Origin: Gammaproteobacteria bacterium
Lineage (GTDB): Bacteria > Pseudomonadota > Gammaproteobacteria > Enterobacterales > Kangiellaceae
NCBI GenBank assembly: GCA_013372875.1
Contig: JABXIW010000086.1
Location: 1 to 16,528, forward strand
Direction of reading: 5' to 3'
DNA length: 16,528 nt
A program made the position numbers and the translations under genes. Below the pieces are notes generated by a model. The model saw nothing but the letters and a program-made list of their open reading frames with translations. It was not told where the DNA came from and did not search any database. This document shows, piece after piece, positions 6,070-12,715 of the stretch (within the stretch, counting starts at the first letter, position 1; the number at the start of each line of letters is the position of its first letter).

Positions 6070-6629
6070 TGCGCCAATTGCTGACTGGTCTGTCTGCAAT
6101 TGTACTGTTTGCCTACCCCTTCGCCGTTTACTTCGGTATAGATAAATTTGGCTTGAACTTAGTTGGGGGCTTGTTAATTGCTGCGTTGCTTTTGCGTTTA
6201 TTCGTCGCAAATAAGACCCCACTTAAAGAGTTTAAATTCCTAGCGCTCACCACGGGCGCAGTCGGTATTCTTCTTGTTGCGCTTGGCATGGTGTTTAAAC
6301 AACACGGGTGGCTTAAGTTTTACCCTGTGGTTGTGAACGTATGCATGTTGTGCGTGTTCGCATTTAGTCTCAAACAGCCTCAATCGATCATTGAAAGGCT
6401 CGCGCGTTTACAAGAACCAGAACTACCGCCAAGCGGCGTTGCTTACACTCGCAAAGTGACAATGGTTTGGTGCGTTTTTTTTGTACTGAATGCCGTTTTT
6501 GCCCTCTATACCTGTTTCCTGCCAGTAAAAATATGGACGCTGTATAACGGTCTGATTAGCTACTTACTTGCTGGTAGCTTGTTCGCCGGAGAATGGATCG
6601 TGCGTCAATTTGTTCGAAAGGAACACTAA
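6069..6629 (+). CDS. apeG: ApeG, integral membrane protein of the APE locus
   Basis: A 186-residue inner-membrane protein with about six hydrophobic segments (roughly 4-20, 28-46, 57-76, 83-100, 128-148 and 155-178). It matches the conserved but functionally unassigned membrane protein that lies between the ACPs and the AMP-ligase in APE loci. The polar stretch RLARLQEPELPPSGVAYTRK (113-132) between segments 4 and 5 is the only charged, proline-rich loop and may be the functional face. The start overlaps the apeF stop as TAATG. A role as scaffold or flippase partner is possible, but nothing in the sequence proves it. Confidence 0.82.
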   Translation: MRQLLTGLSAIVLFAYPFAVYFGIDKFGLNLVGGLLIAALLLRLFVANKTPLKEFKFLALTTGAVGILLVALGMVFKQHGWLKFYPVVVNVCMLCVFAFSLKQPQSIIERLARLQEPELPPSGVAYTRKVTMVWCVFFVLNAVFALYTCFLPVKIWTLYNGLISYLLAGSLFAGEWIVRQFVRKEH

Positions 6630-6633
6630 TCGT

Positions 6634-8034
6634 ATGAATACAACGTATTCGAGCTTTACCTCACTGGCGACCTTGTTCAGCACAAAGAGGTATGAGCAAT
6701 CCCCTGTCTCTTACGATCGCGACACAGTTATCACTTGGGGTGATTTCCAGAAGCACGTCGCAACGCTTGCTCAGCAGTTAGAAACCCAGCCAACGCAAAA
6801 CATTGCGTTGTGTTTTGGCAACAGCTACCTATTTGCCGTTGGCTTTTTTGCTTGTTGTCACGCAGGAAAATCCATTGTATTGCCTGGTAACTACCAACCA
6901 GAAGCACTCAAAGAACTCAGCGCGCACTACGATTTATTGTTGCATGATGCCGATGTCTCTGTTCCAGAACAGGTGAGTTCACTCCTAGTAAAAGCTCAAT
7001 CATTGGTAGACATCACCTTGATTCACGAGCAACAGGTAGACCCCCCTTATGTTTGGCGTGAATTGAATCTGGCAAAAATACCAGTAACGCTATTTACTTC
7101 AGGTTCAAGCGGCAAACCAAAAGCCATTGCAAAAACGCTGAAACAGCTCGATATCGAAGTTGCTATTCTAGACAACCTGTGGGGCGACACGGTTGCCAAC
7201 ACGCGTGTTGAAAGCACCGTCTCTCATCAACACATTTACGGCTTGCTGTTTCGCGTATTGTGGCCTTTGTGTTCTGCACGTCCATTTTCAGCACGCAACC
7301 TCGAATTCCCTGAGCAAATTGTCCATCACGCTGATGCTGACACCATGCTAGTAAGCAGCCCTGCGTTACTAAAACGACTCAATGAAGAGCATAATCCGGT
7401 TGCGATTCGGTGCGTATTTTCTTCTGGTGGCCCCCTGCCAAACCAAGCCGCGCAACACAGCCAACTGTTGTTTGGGTCACTTCCTATTGAAGTTTTTGGC
7501 AGCACAGAAACCGGCGGCATCGCCTACCGTCAGCAACACGTAGCCAGCACTCCTTGGACGTTATTCCCTGGTGTTGAAGCCGAGCTTAACCATGAAAATT
7601 GTTTAAAGCTCCGCTCGCCACACATTGATGAAAACACTTGGTACCAAACTGCGGATGAATGCTATTTCCATGATAGTATTTCTTTTGAATTGCGTGGACG
7701 CACTGACCGAATCGTCAAAGTCGAAGAAAAGCGTATTTCCCTTGTCGAAGTGGAAAAACGTTTAGAGCAACTGCCGTGGGTTCAAGAAAGCGTGGTGATC
7801 CCAATGGAAGAATCTGGTCGCCTCACGTTAGTCTCGATCATCGTACTTAACGATAAAGGCAGCGATGTGCTTAATGAACTTGGTAAAGGCAAATTTTGGC
7901 TTGAGCTTCGCAAGGCACTGCGCAATTGGCTAGAACCGATCGCTATCCCGAGAAAATTCCGAGTGGTCGACGAAATTCCATTGAACAGCCAAGGCAAACG
8001 CCAAGTTGCTGAAATTGAAAAACTATTCCAATAA
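6634..8034 (+). CDS. apeH: ApeH, AMP-dependent acyl/aryl-acid ligase
   Basis: A 466-residue adenylate-forming ligase. The ATP-binding loop is TSGSSGKPKA (155-164), the A5 core VFGSTETGG (287-295), the A8 hinge GRTDRIVKVEEKRIS (355-369), and the C-terminal catalytic lysine Lys455 lies in PLNSQGKR. It is shorter than most acyl-CoA synthetases, as is normal for the APE ligase. The known role is to activate the aryl carboxylic acid as an adenylate and load it on an ACP. The start at 6634 is chosen for the AAGGAAC ribosome binding site; a longer frame from 6568 would overlap apeG. With the ammonia-lyase downstream, its substrate here is more likely p-coumarate or cinnamate than the 4-hydroxybenzoate used in enterobacterial systems. 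Confidence 0.9.
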   Translation: MNTTYSSFTSLATLFSTKRYEQSPVSYDRDTVITWGDFQKHVATLAQQLETQPTQNIALCFGNSYLFAVGFFACCHAGKSIVLPGNYQPEALKELSAHYDLLLHDADVSVPEQVSSLLVKAQSLVDITLIHEQQVDPPYVWRELNLAKIPVTLFTSGSSGKPKAIAKTLKQLDIEVAILDNLWGDTVANTRVESTVSHQHIYGLLFRVLWPLCSARPFSARNLEFPEQIVHHADADTMLVSSPALLKRLNEEHNPVAIRCVFSSGGPLPNQAAQHSQLLFGSLPIEVFGSTETGGIAYRQQHVASTPWTLFPGVEAELNHENCLKLRSPHIDENTWYQTADECYFHDSISFELRGRTDRIVKVEEKRISLVEVEKRLEQLPWVQESVVIPMEESGRLTLVSIIVLNDKGSDVLNELGKGKFWLELRKALRNWLEPIAIPRKFRVVDEIPLNSQGKRQVAEIEKLFQ

Positions 8035-8044
8035 AGCTAGTAAC

Positions 8045-8413
8045 ATGGATAAAAGAAAACCAACCATTCAGAATATTGAAGTGAGTGACCACACCGCGGA
8101 GCTTTCGCTGCGTGTGGATGCTGACATCTTAGATTTCCAAGGTCATTTCAGTCACTTTCCTCTTTTACCCGGCGTCACTCAAATTGACTGGGCGTTGTTC
8201 TACGCCGTTCAATATTTGAACACTCCCAAGGTATTTAAAGGAATGGAAGTCATCAAATTTCAAGAGCCGATTCTGCCAAACGCCGACGTTTGTCTCTCAC
8301 TCTCTTGGGACAATGAGCGCGAGAAATTGACCTTTAAGTACACATCGAAAAACGGTGAAACCTTGGTGACTCACTCTTCAGGCAAAATGAAACTGGGTGA
8401 GTCACGTGAGTGA
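8045..8413 (+). CDS. apeI: ApeI, hot-dog-fold 3-hydroxyacyl-ACP dehydratase
   Basis: A 122-residue FabA/FabZ-like dehydratase of the ApeI family. The catalytic motif FQGHFSHFPLLPGVTQ contains His34. The acidic partner, Glu in typical FabZ (in V-E-A-L-A-Q), is Asp48 here in QIDWALFY. In the characterised APE system ApeI forms a heteromer with a second dehydratase, ApeP, expected just beyond the window end. The start at 8045 (MDKRKPT) lies 10 bp after the apeH stop; the alternative TTG at 8006 would overlap apeH and is rejected. The 3' end carries the left arm and loop of a hairpin that reaches into the apeJ start. Confidence 0.88.
   Translation: MDKRKPTIQNIEVSDHTAELSLRVDADILDFQGHFSHFPLLPGVTQIDWALFYAVQYLNTPKVFKGMEVIKFQEPILPNADVCLSLSWDNEREKLTFKYTSKNGETLVTHSSGKMKLGESRE
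8366..8405 (+). promoter_or_regulatory. mRNA hairpin over the apeJ start, candidate translational coupling element
   Basis: GTGACTCAC (8366-8374) and GTGAGTCAC (8397-8405) pair perfectly over 9 bp, and the next two inner pairs (a G-U wobble and a C-G) extend the stem to 11. The loop is about 20 nt. The right arm contains one possible apeJ start (GTG 8397) and the GGTGAG that would serve as ribosome binding site for the other (GTG 8406). Ribosomes finishing apeI would open it, so apeJ translation could depend on apeI translation. Seen in sequence; function inferred. Confidence 0.4.
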
Positions 8414-10112
8414 TTACCGTCCCTGCTTTTTAATTCCTTGCTACAACCACGGCAGCACAATTGCAGACGTGGTGGCATCGTTATCCTCTTTCGCTTTGCC
8501 AGTGCTGGTCGTGGACGACGGCAGCAATGAAGACACCAAACAAGCGCTTTCAGCGTTGAGTGAGCAAGGACTAATAAAACTGATTAGTTTGAGTGAAAAC
8601 CAAGGCAAAGGTGGCGCGGTGATGGCTGGCCTACATCAAGCTCACCAACTTGGTTTTACGCACACCATTCAAATCGACGCAGACGGTCAACACGACCTAG
8701 AAGCACTACCCAAATTGCTCAGCGCCAGCGAAACAAAACCAGATAACCTGATTTCTGGCCAACCGATATACGACGAGAGCGTACCTAAAGCCCGTCTGTA
8801 TGGTCGCTACGCTACGCACATTTGGGTGTGGATAGAAACCTTGTCACTGTCTATCAAAGACAGCATGTGCGGCTTCCGCGCCTACCCAGTGGTGAAAACG
8901 GTCGCCGTGTTGAACAAGTACAACATCGGCAAACGCATGGATTTTGATATCGAAATTCTGGTGCGAATGTACTGGGAAGGCGTCGATATTGATTTTGTTC
9001 CAACGCGCGTGATCTACCCTGAAGGTGGCATTTCCCACTTCGACGCATTGTGGGATAACGTCAAGATAAGCTGGATGCACACTCGCCTATTTTTTGGCAT
9101 GTTGCCGCGCATTCCTTCGCTACTCGCCAGAAAGCGCCGTCATACAGACGACAGCAATGCCCACTGGTCGAAACGAAAAGAACAAGGCACGATTTTAGGC
9201 ATCAAAACCTTGCTCGCGGTTTACCGCTTGTTCGGTAGAAAAGCGTTCGACCTGATTTTAAAGTTAGTCATGCGCTACTACCACTTCACGGGTAAATCTG
9301 CCCGCGAAGCGTCTGAGATTTACCTGCAAAACTTGCAGCGCTACGCAGCGCAGCAGAACATCGCACTACCAAAACAGTTGGACAGCTATCATCATCTGCT
9401 TTCTTTTGGGCGAACCATGCTCGACAAACTAGCAGCATGGCAAGGTGACTTTAATGTCGACAACCTAACCATTCACGGCCAGCATCATTTCAAAGAGATG
9501 GCGCAGAAAAAACAAGGCGTGCTCATTTTAGGCTCGCACCTTGGCAATATCGAACTCTGCCGCGCGCTTGGTCGTCGACACTCTCATGTCAAAATCAATG
9601 CCTTGGTATTTACCCAACACGCTGAACAATTTAATGCGGTAATGAAGGCGGTAAACCCAAATTCGGAACTGAATCTGATTCAAGTCAGCTCAATGGGACC
9701 AGACACCGCGATTCTGCTTCAACAAAAAATCGAGCAAGGCGAATGGGTGGTGATCGTTGGTGATCGCACATCTACCAGCAAAGAAAATCGTGTCGTTTGG
9801 GCAGATTTTCTTGGTAAACCTGCACCATTCCCGCAAGGCCCATTCATGCTTGCCTCGGTATTAAAAGCGCCGGTTTACCTACTCTTCGGTCTACGCGACG
9901 ACGAAGCGAACACTCCGCATTTTAATGTGTACTTTGAACACTTTAGTGACCAAATCACGCTACCGCGCAAGGAGCGTCAGCAGGCACTAGAACACGTTGT
10001 TCAACAGTACGCACACAGATTAGAACACCACACACTGCAAGCGCCGTTACAGTGGTACAACTTTTTTAACTTCTGGACTTTAAGTAATCAGCCACATGAC
10101 AAACAACAATAA
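8406..10112 (+). CDS. apeJ: ApeJ, GT2 glycosyltransferase fused to LpxL-type acyltransferase
   Basis: A 568-residue two-domain protein. Residues 5-230 are a GT-A family 2 glycosyltransferase: FLIPCYNHG at 8-16, VVDDGS at 35-40, a D-A-D metal site at 91-93, and an MDFDIEILVR helix near 178-187. Residues about 290-560 are an LPLAT domain of the LpxL/HtrB kind with HX4E in SHLGNIE (His378, Glu383) and VGDRTS at 451-456. Fusing a DPM/undecaprenyl-type sugar transferase to a lipid acyltransferase points to assembly of a glycolipid or acylated anchor for the polyene at the inner membrane; the exact substrates are unknown. The start is uncertain between GTG 8406 and GTG 8397; 8406 is preferred for the GGTGAG just upstream. 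The gene overlaps apeI by 8 bp and the ammonia-lyase by 17 bp. Confidence 0.88.
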   Translation: MSDYRPCFLIPCYNHGSTIADVVASLSSFALPVLVVDDGSNEDTKQALSALSEQGLIKLISLSENQGKGGAVMAGLHQAHQLGFTHTIQIDADGQHDLEALPKLLSASETKPDNLISGQPIYDESVPKARLYGRYATHIWVWIETLSLSIKDSMCGFRAYPVVKTVAVLNKYNIGKRMDFDIEILVRMYWEGVDIDFVPTRVIYPEGGISHFDALWDNVKISWMHTRLFFGMLPRIPSLLARKRRHTDDSNAHWSKRKEQGTILGIKTLLAVYRLFGRKAFDLILKLVMRYYHFTGKSAREASEIYLQNLQRYAAQQNIALPKQLDSYHHLLSFGRTMLDKLAAWQGDFNVDNLTIHGQHHFKEMAQKKQGVLILGSHLGNIELCRALGRRHSHVKINALVFTQHAEQFNAVMKAVNPNSELNLIQVSSMGPDTAILLQQKIEQGEWVVIVGDRTSTSKENRVVWADFLGKPAPFPQGPFMLASVLKAPVYLLFGLRDDEANTPHFNVYFEHFSDQITLPRKERQQALEHVVQQYAHRLEHHTLQAPLQWYNFFNFWTLSNQPHDKQQ

Positions 10113-11649
10113 TCACAACATCACTTTTGGTGCCCAATCTTTAACCATCGAAGATGTCGTTGCCATTGCTCAAGGTGCAAAGGCAAACATGAACACCTCG
10201 CCAGAATTTACCGCGAAAATTGATCGTGGTGTGGCGTTTCTGGAACGATTACTGAAAGAAGAAGGCGTTATTTACGGCGTGACTACGGGTTACGGCGATT
10301 CATGTACTGTGGCGATTCCACCCGCTCTTGTGGATGAACTTCCGTTGCACCTTACGCGCTTCCATGGCTGTGGCTTAGGTCAAATCCTTTCTCATGAGCA
10401 AGCTCGCGCGGTGCTGGCAACCCGTTTATGTTCATTGTCGCAAGGCGTATCTGGCGTGTCTCACGATCTGTTGAACCAAATCGTTACGCTTATCAATCAC
10501 GATATTGCGCCGCGTATTCCACAAGAAGGCTCGGTGGGCGCAAGCGGCGATTTAACGCCTCTGTCTTACCTAGCGGCGACCTTAATTGGCGAGCGTGAAG
10601 TGCTTTACAAAGGCGATGTGCGACCAACACAAGAAGTGTTTGCAGAGCTGGACATTGAGCCAATTCGCCTAAAACCAAAAGAAGGTTTGGCGTTAATGAA
10701 CGGTACATCCGTGATGACTGCCCTCGCCTGTCTTGCCTACAAACGCGCAGAATACCTAGCTCAGCTATGCACCAAGATTACCGCGATGGTCTCTGTGGGT
10801 ATGCAAGGTAATGACTTCCACTTTGATGAAGCGCTGTTTGCGGTAAAACCTCACCCAGGTCAACAGCAAGTTGCGGCTTGGCTGCGTGATGATCTTAATG
10901 CTGAACGTCCGCCACGCAATAGCGACCGACTGCAAGATCGCTACTCGCTGCGTTGCGCGCCACACGTAATTGGCATGGTGCAAGACTCACTGCCTTGGCT
11001 ACGTCAATTGATCGAGAATGAACTAAATAGTGCCAACGACAATCCAATTATCGATGGCGACAACGAGCGCGTTCTGCACGGCGGTCACTTCTACGGTGGT
11101 CATATCGCAATGGCGATGGATACGTTGAAAGTGAACATTGCGAACTTAGCTGATTTGCTGGACCGTCAGATGGCGCAACTGATGGATTACAAGTTCAATA
11201 ACGGCCTGCCGTTTAACTTAACCGGTGCAGAAGGCGAGCGAAAACCGATCAACCACGGCTTTAAAGCGGTTCAGATTGGTATCTCAGCTTGGACGGCAGA
11301 AGCGTTGAAAAACACCATGCCAGCGAGCGTTTTTTCTCGCTCAACCGAATGTCACAACCAAGACAAAGTGAGCATGGGCACCATTGCCGCTCGTGATTGC
11401 TTGCGCGTACTTGAGTTAACAGAGCAAGTTGCTGCGGCTTCACTGCTGGCAAGCGTTCAAGCGGTTGAGATTCGTCGCCGTCATAACGAATTGGACGAAC
11501 ACCACATGAGTCAGAGTTTGCGAGTCATTCGTGACGCCGTACTGAGCGAGTTTGAGTTTGTGATTGAAGATCGCCCGTTAGAACAAGATTTGCGTCATTT
11601 CATTGAACGCATTCAGCAACGTCATTGGCCACTCTACGCGGAGGTATAA
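10096..11649 (+). CDS. Aromatic amino acid ammonia-lyase (MIO family, HAL/PAL/TAL-like)
   Basis: A 517-residue MIO-dependent ammonia-lyase. The cofactor triad Ala149-Ser150-Gly151 lies in GSVGASGDLTPLS. Other active-site residues in place are Tyr60 (IYGVTTGYG), Asn202 (LALMNGTS), the QDRYSLR loop with Tyr283 and Arg286, and HNQDKVSMG at 420-428, which resembles plant PALs more than histidine lyases. The substrate-selectivity pair is Phe89-His90 (LTRFHGCGLG): Phe as in PAL, His as in HAL and some TALs. No other histidine-utilisation gene is near, and the gene sits inside the APE operon, so it most likely makes p-coumarate or cinnamate from tyrosine or phenylalanine as the aryl starter for ApeH. 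Automatic naming as HutH would be misleading. The stop overlaps the apeK start as TAATG. Confidence 0.88.
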   Translation: MTNNNNHNITFGAQSLTIEDVVAIAQGAKANMNTSPEFTAKIDRGVAFLERLLKEEGVIYGVTTGYGDSCTVAIPPALVDELPLHLTRFHGCGLGQILSHEQARAVLATRLCSLSQGVSGVSHDLLNQIVTLINHDIAPRIPQEGSVGASGDLTPLSYLAATLIGEREVLYKGDVRPTQEVFAELDIEPIRLKPKEGLALMNGTSVMTALACLAYKRAEYLAQLCTKITAMVSVGMQGNDFHFDEALFAVKPHPGQQQVAAWLRDDLNAERPPRNSDRLQDRYSLRCAPHVIGMVQDSLPWLRQLIENELNSANDNPIIDGDNERVLHGGHFYGGHIAMAMDTLKVNIANLADLLDRQMAQLMDYKFNNGLPFNLTGAEGERKPINHGFKAVQIGISAWTAEALKNTMPASVFSRSTECHNQDKVSMGTIAARDCLRVLELTEQVAAASLLASVQAVEIRRRHNELDEHHMSQSLRVIRDAVLSEFEFVIEDRPLEQDLRHFIERIQQRHWPLYAEV

Positions 11650-12095
11650 TGCAAGAGCAGGTTCTCTACCCATTAGAAGCGGAGGTGACAATGGTCACCT
11701 CATTCCAAGATGCTGACCCGATGGGCGTGATATATCACGGCAACTTCTTTCGGTATTTTGAAGAAGCGCGTCGTGTGCTGATGGAGAAGATCCAATACAG
11801 CTATCGCGATATGCAAGACTCTGGGTACATGTGGCCGATCATCGATACGCGCGTTAAATACGTGAAGGCGATTCCGTTTAATCACACCATTCGCATTACC
11901 GCGCAACTCACTGAGTGGGAAAACCGCTTGCGTGTGGATTACGTGATTTATGACGCCGAAACGAATCAACGTATGTGCAAAGCGCATACAACGCAAGTCG
12001 CCGTATCCATTGAAAAGCAAGAGATGTGCTTTGTTTCTCCAGCTGTTTTTTTAGATAAAGTAGAGCAATGGCACAACCATGGGAGCCTGAACTAA
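11649..12095 (+). CDS. apeK: ApeK, hot-dog-fold thioesterase
   Basis: A 148-residue 4HBT/YbgC-type thioesterase. The motif DADPMGVIYHGNFFRYFEEAR contains the catalytic Asp23 (the Asp before Pro, as in 4-hydroxybenzoyl-CoA thioesterase). It probably hydrolyses or offloads acyl thioesters, giving proofreading of stalled chains or release of the polyene. The start ATG at 11649 overlaps the ammonia-lyase stop (TAATG) and is preceded by GGAGGT at 11640-11645. A second GGAGGT-ATG pair in frame at 11681-11693 could give a 134-residue form that keeps the catalytic motif but loses the first strand. The stop overlaps apeL as TAATG. Confidence 0.9.
   Translation: MQEQVLYPLEAEVTMVTSFQDADPMGVIYHGNFFRYFEEARRVLMEKIQYSYRDMQDSGYMWPIIDTRVKYVKAIPFNHTIRITAQLTEWENRLRVDYVIYDAETNQRMCKAHTTQVAVSIEKQEMCFVSPAVFLDKVEQWHNHGSLN
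11682..11701 (+). promoter_or_regulatory. Perfect 8-bp hairpin around an internal start in apeK
   Basis: GAGGTGAC and GTCACCTC form a perfect 8-bp stem closed by the tetraloop AATG, 33 bp inside apeK. The left arm contains most of a consensus ribosome binding site (GGAGGT, 11681-11686), and the loop contains the ATG (11691-11693) that is in frame with apeK. The structure could block an internal start or slow ribosomes just after initiation. Seen in sequence; any role is inferred. Confidence 0.35.
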
Positions 12096-12715
12096 TGCAA
12101 AAGTGGTTACTCTCTTTTTTGCTGATATTTTCTGTTCCAGCACTGGCCACACCGACTGCAAACGTAACGGATTTGGCATCGCTTCAACAGCAGTTGTCTC
12201 AGCATGAAATCGTACGCGGAGATTTTACGCAGCAGCGTCATCTGGAAATGTTCAGTCAACCTTTAACCTCTAAAGGTCAGTTCACACTGAGCAAAACACA
12301 TGGCTTGTTGTGGCAACAAACAGAACCTTTCGCAGTCAATTTGGTATTGACGGAAAACAAACTTCGTCAGACTTTTTCCGACCAAGCTCCGAAAACGATC
12401 TCTGCACAAGAGAACCCAATGGCGTTCTACTTTAGCCATGTGTTTTTATCCGTGTTCCACGGGGATACTTCTGCACTGCAAGAACAATTCACACTCGATT
12501 TTTCAGTTGAGAACAATCAATGGCAGCTCGTTTTAGTGCCCAAGCAGTCGCCATTAAATGCGGTGTTTCAATCCATCACTCTTTCCGGTAAAACGCACAT
12601 TGATCGCCTAACCCTACAAGAGCTGCGTGGCGATAAGACCGAAATCACGTTTACGAACCAGACCTCTCTACCTCAGGAACTCACGGATGCCGAAGACGCT
12701 CAATTCCGTTTCTAA
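12095..12715 (+). CDS. apeL: ApeL, LolA-like periplasmic carrier
   Basis: A 206-residue periplasmic protein related to the lipoprotein carrier LolA. The signal peptide MQKWLLSFLLIFSVPALA has a clear AxA-like cleavage site at PALA, about residue 18. The mature part starts with the LolA-type pattern of an amphipathic helix (LASLQQQLSQHE) followed by strands such as IVRGDFTQQRHL, SKGQFTL and GLLWQQTEPF; the RGDFTQ(R/Q) segment is typical of LolA-like folds. It is much diverged from housekeeping LolA and lies with the exporter ApeM and lipoprotein ApeN, so it is inferred to ferry the lipidated polyene across the periplasm. The start ATG overlaps the apeK stop (TAATG), and the 3' end overlaps apeM by 29 bp. 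Confidence 0.85.
   Translation: MQKWLLSFLLIFSVPALATPTANVTDLASLQQQLSQHEIVRGDFTQQRHLEMFSQPLTSKGQFTLSKTHGLLWQQTEPFAVNLVLTENKLRQTFSDQAPKTISAQENPMAFYFSHVFLSVFHGDTSALQEQFTLDFSVENNQWQLVLVPKQSPLNAVFQSITLSGKTHIDRLTLQELRGDKTEITFTNQTSLPQELTDAEDAQFRF

Noticed and set aside
6568..6633. Longer apeH start overlapping apeG
   Set aside because: The ATG at 6634 has a good ribosome binding site, and the added residues are the shifted frame of apeG.
8570..8588. Inverted repeat ACTAA/TTAGT inside apeJ
   Set aside because: Only 5 bp arms, AT-rich, mid-gene and without a T-run; likely chance.
10096..11649. Histidine ammonia-lyase (hutH) of histidine utilisation
   Set aside because: No hutU, hutI, hutG or hutC neighbour; the gene is overlapped on both sides by APE genes, and the selectivity residues and HNQD loop differ from HutH.
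12627..12686. Longer apeM start
   Set aside because: It would lie 89 bp inside apeL and add an arginine-rich stretch before the first membrane helix; 12687 has AGGA upstream.
12095..12715. Housekeeping LolA
   Set aside because: Sequence is strongly diverged, and it sits in the pigment operon beside an MMPL exporter rather than in the usual lolA setting.
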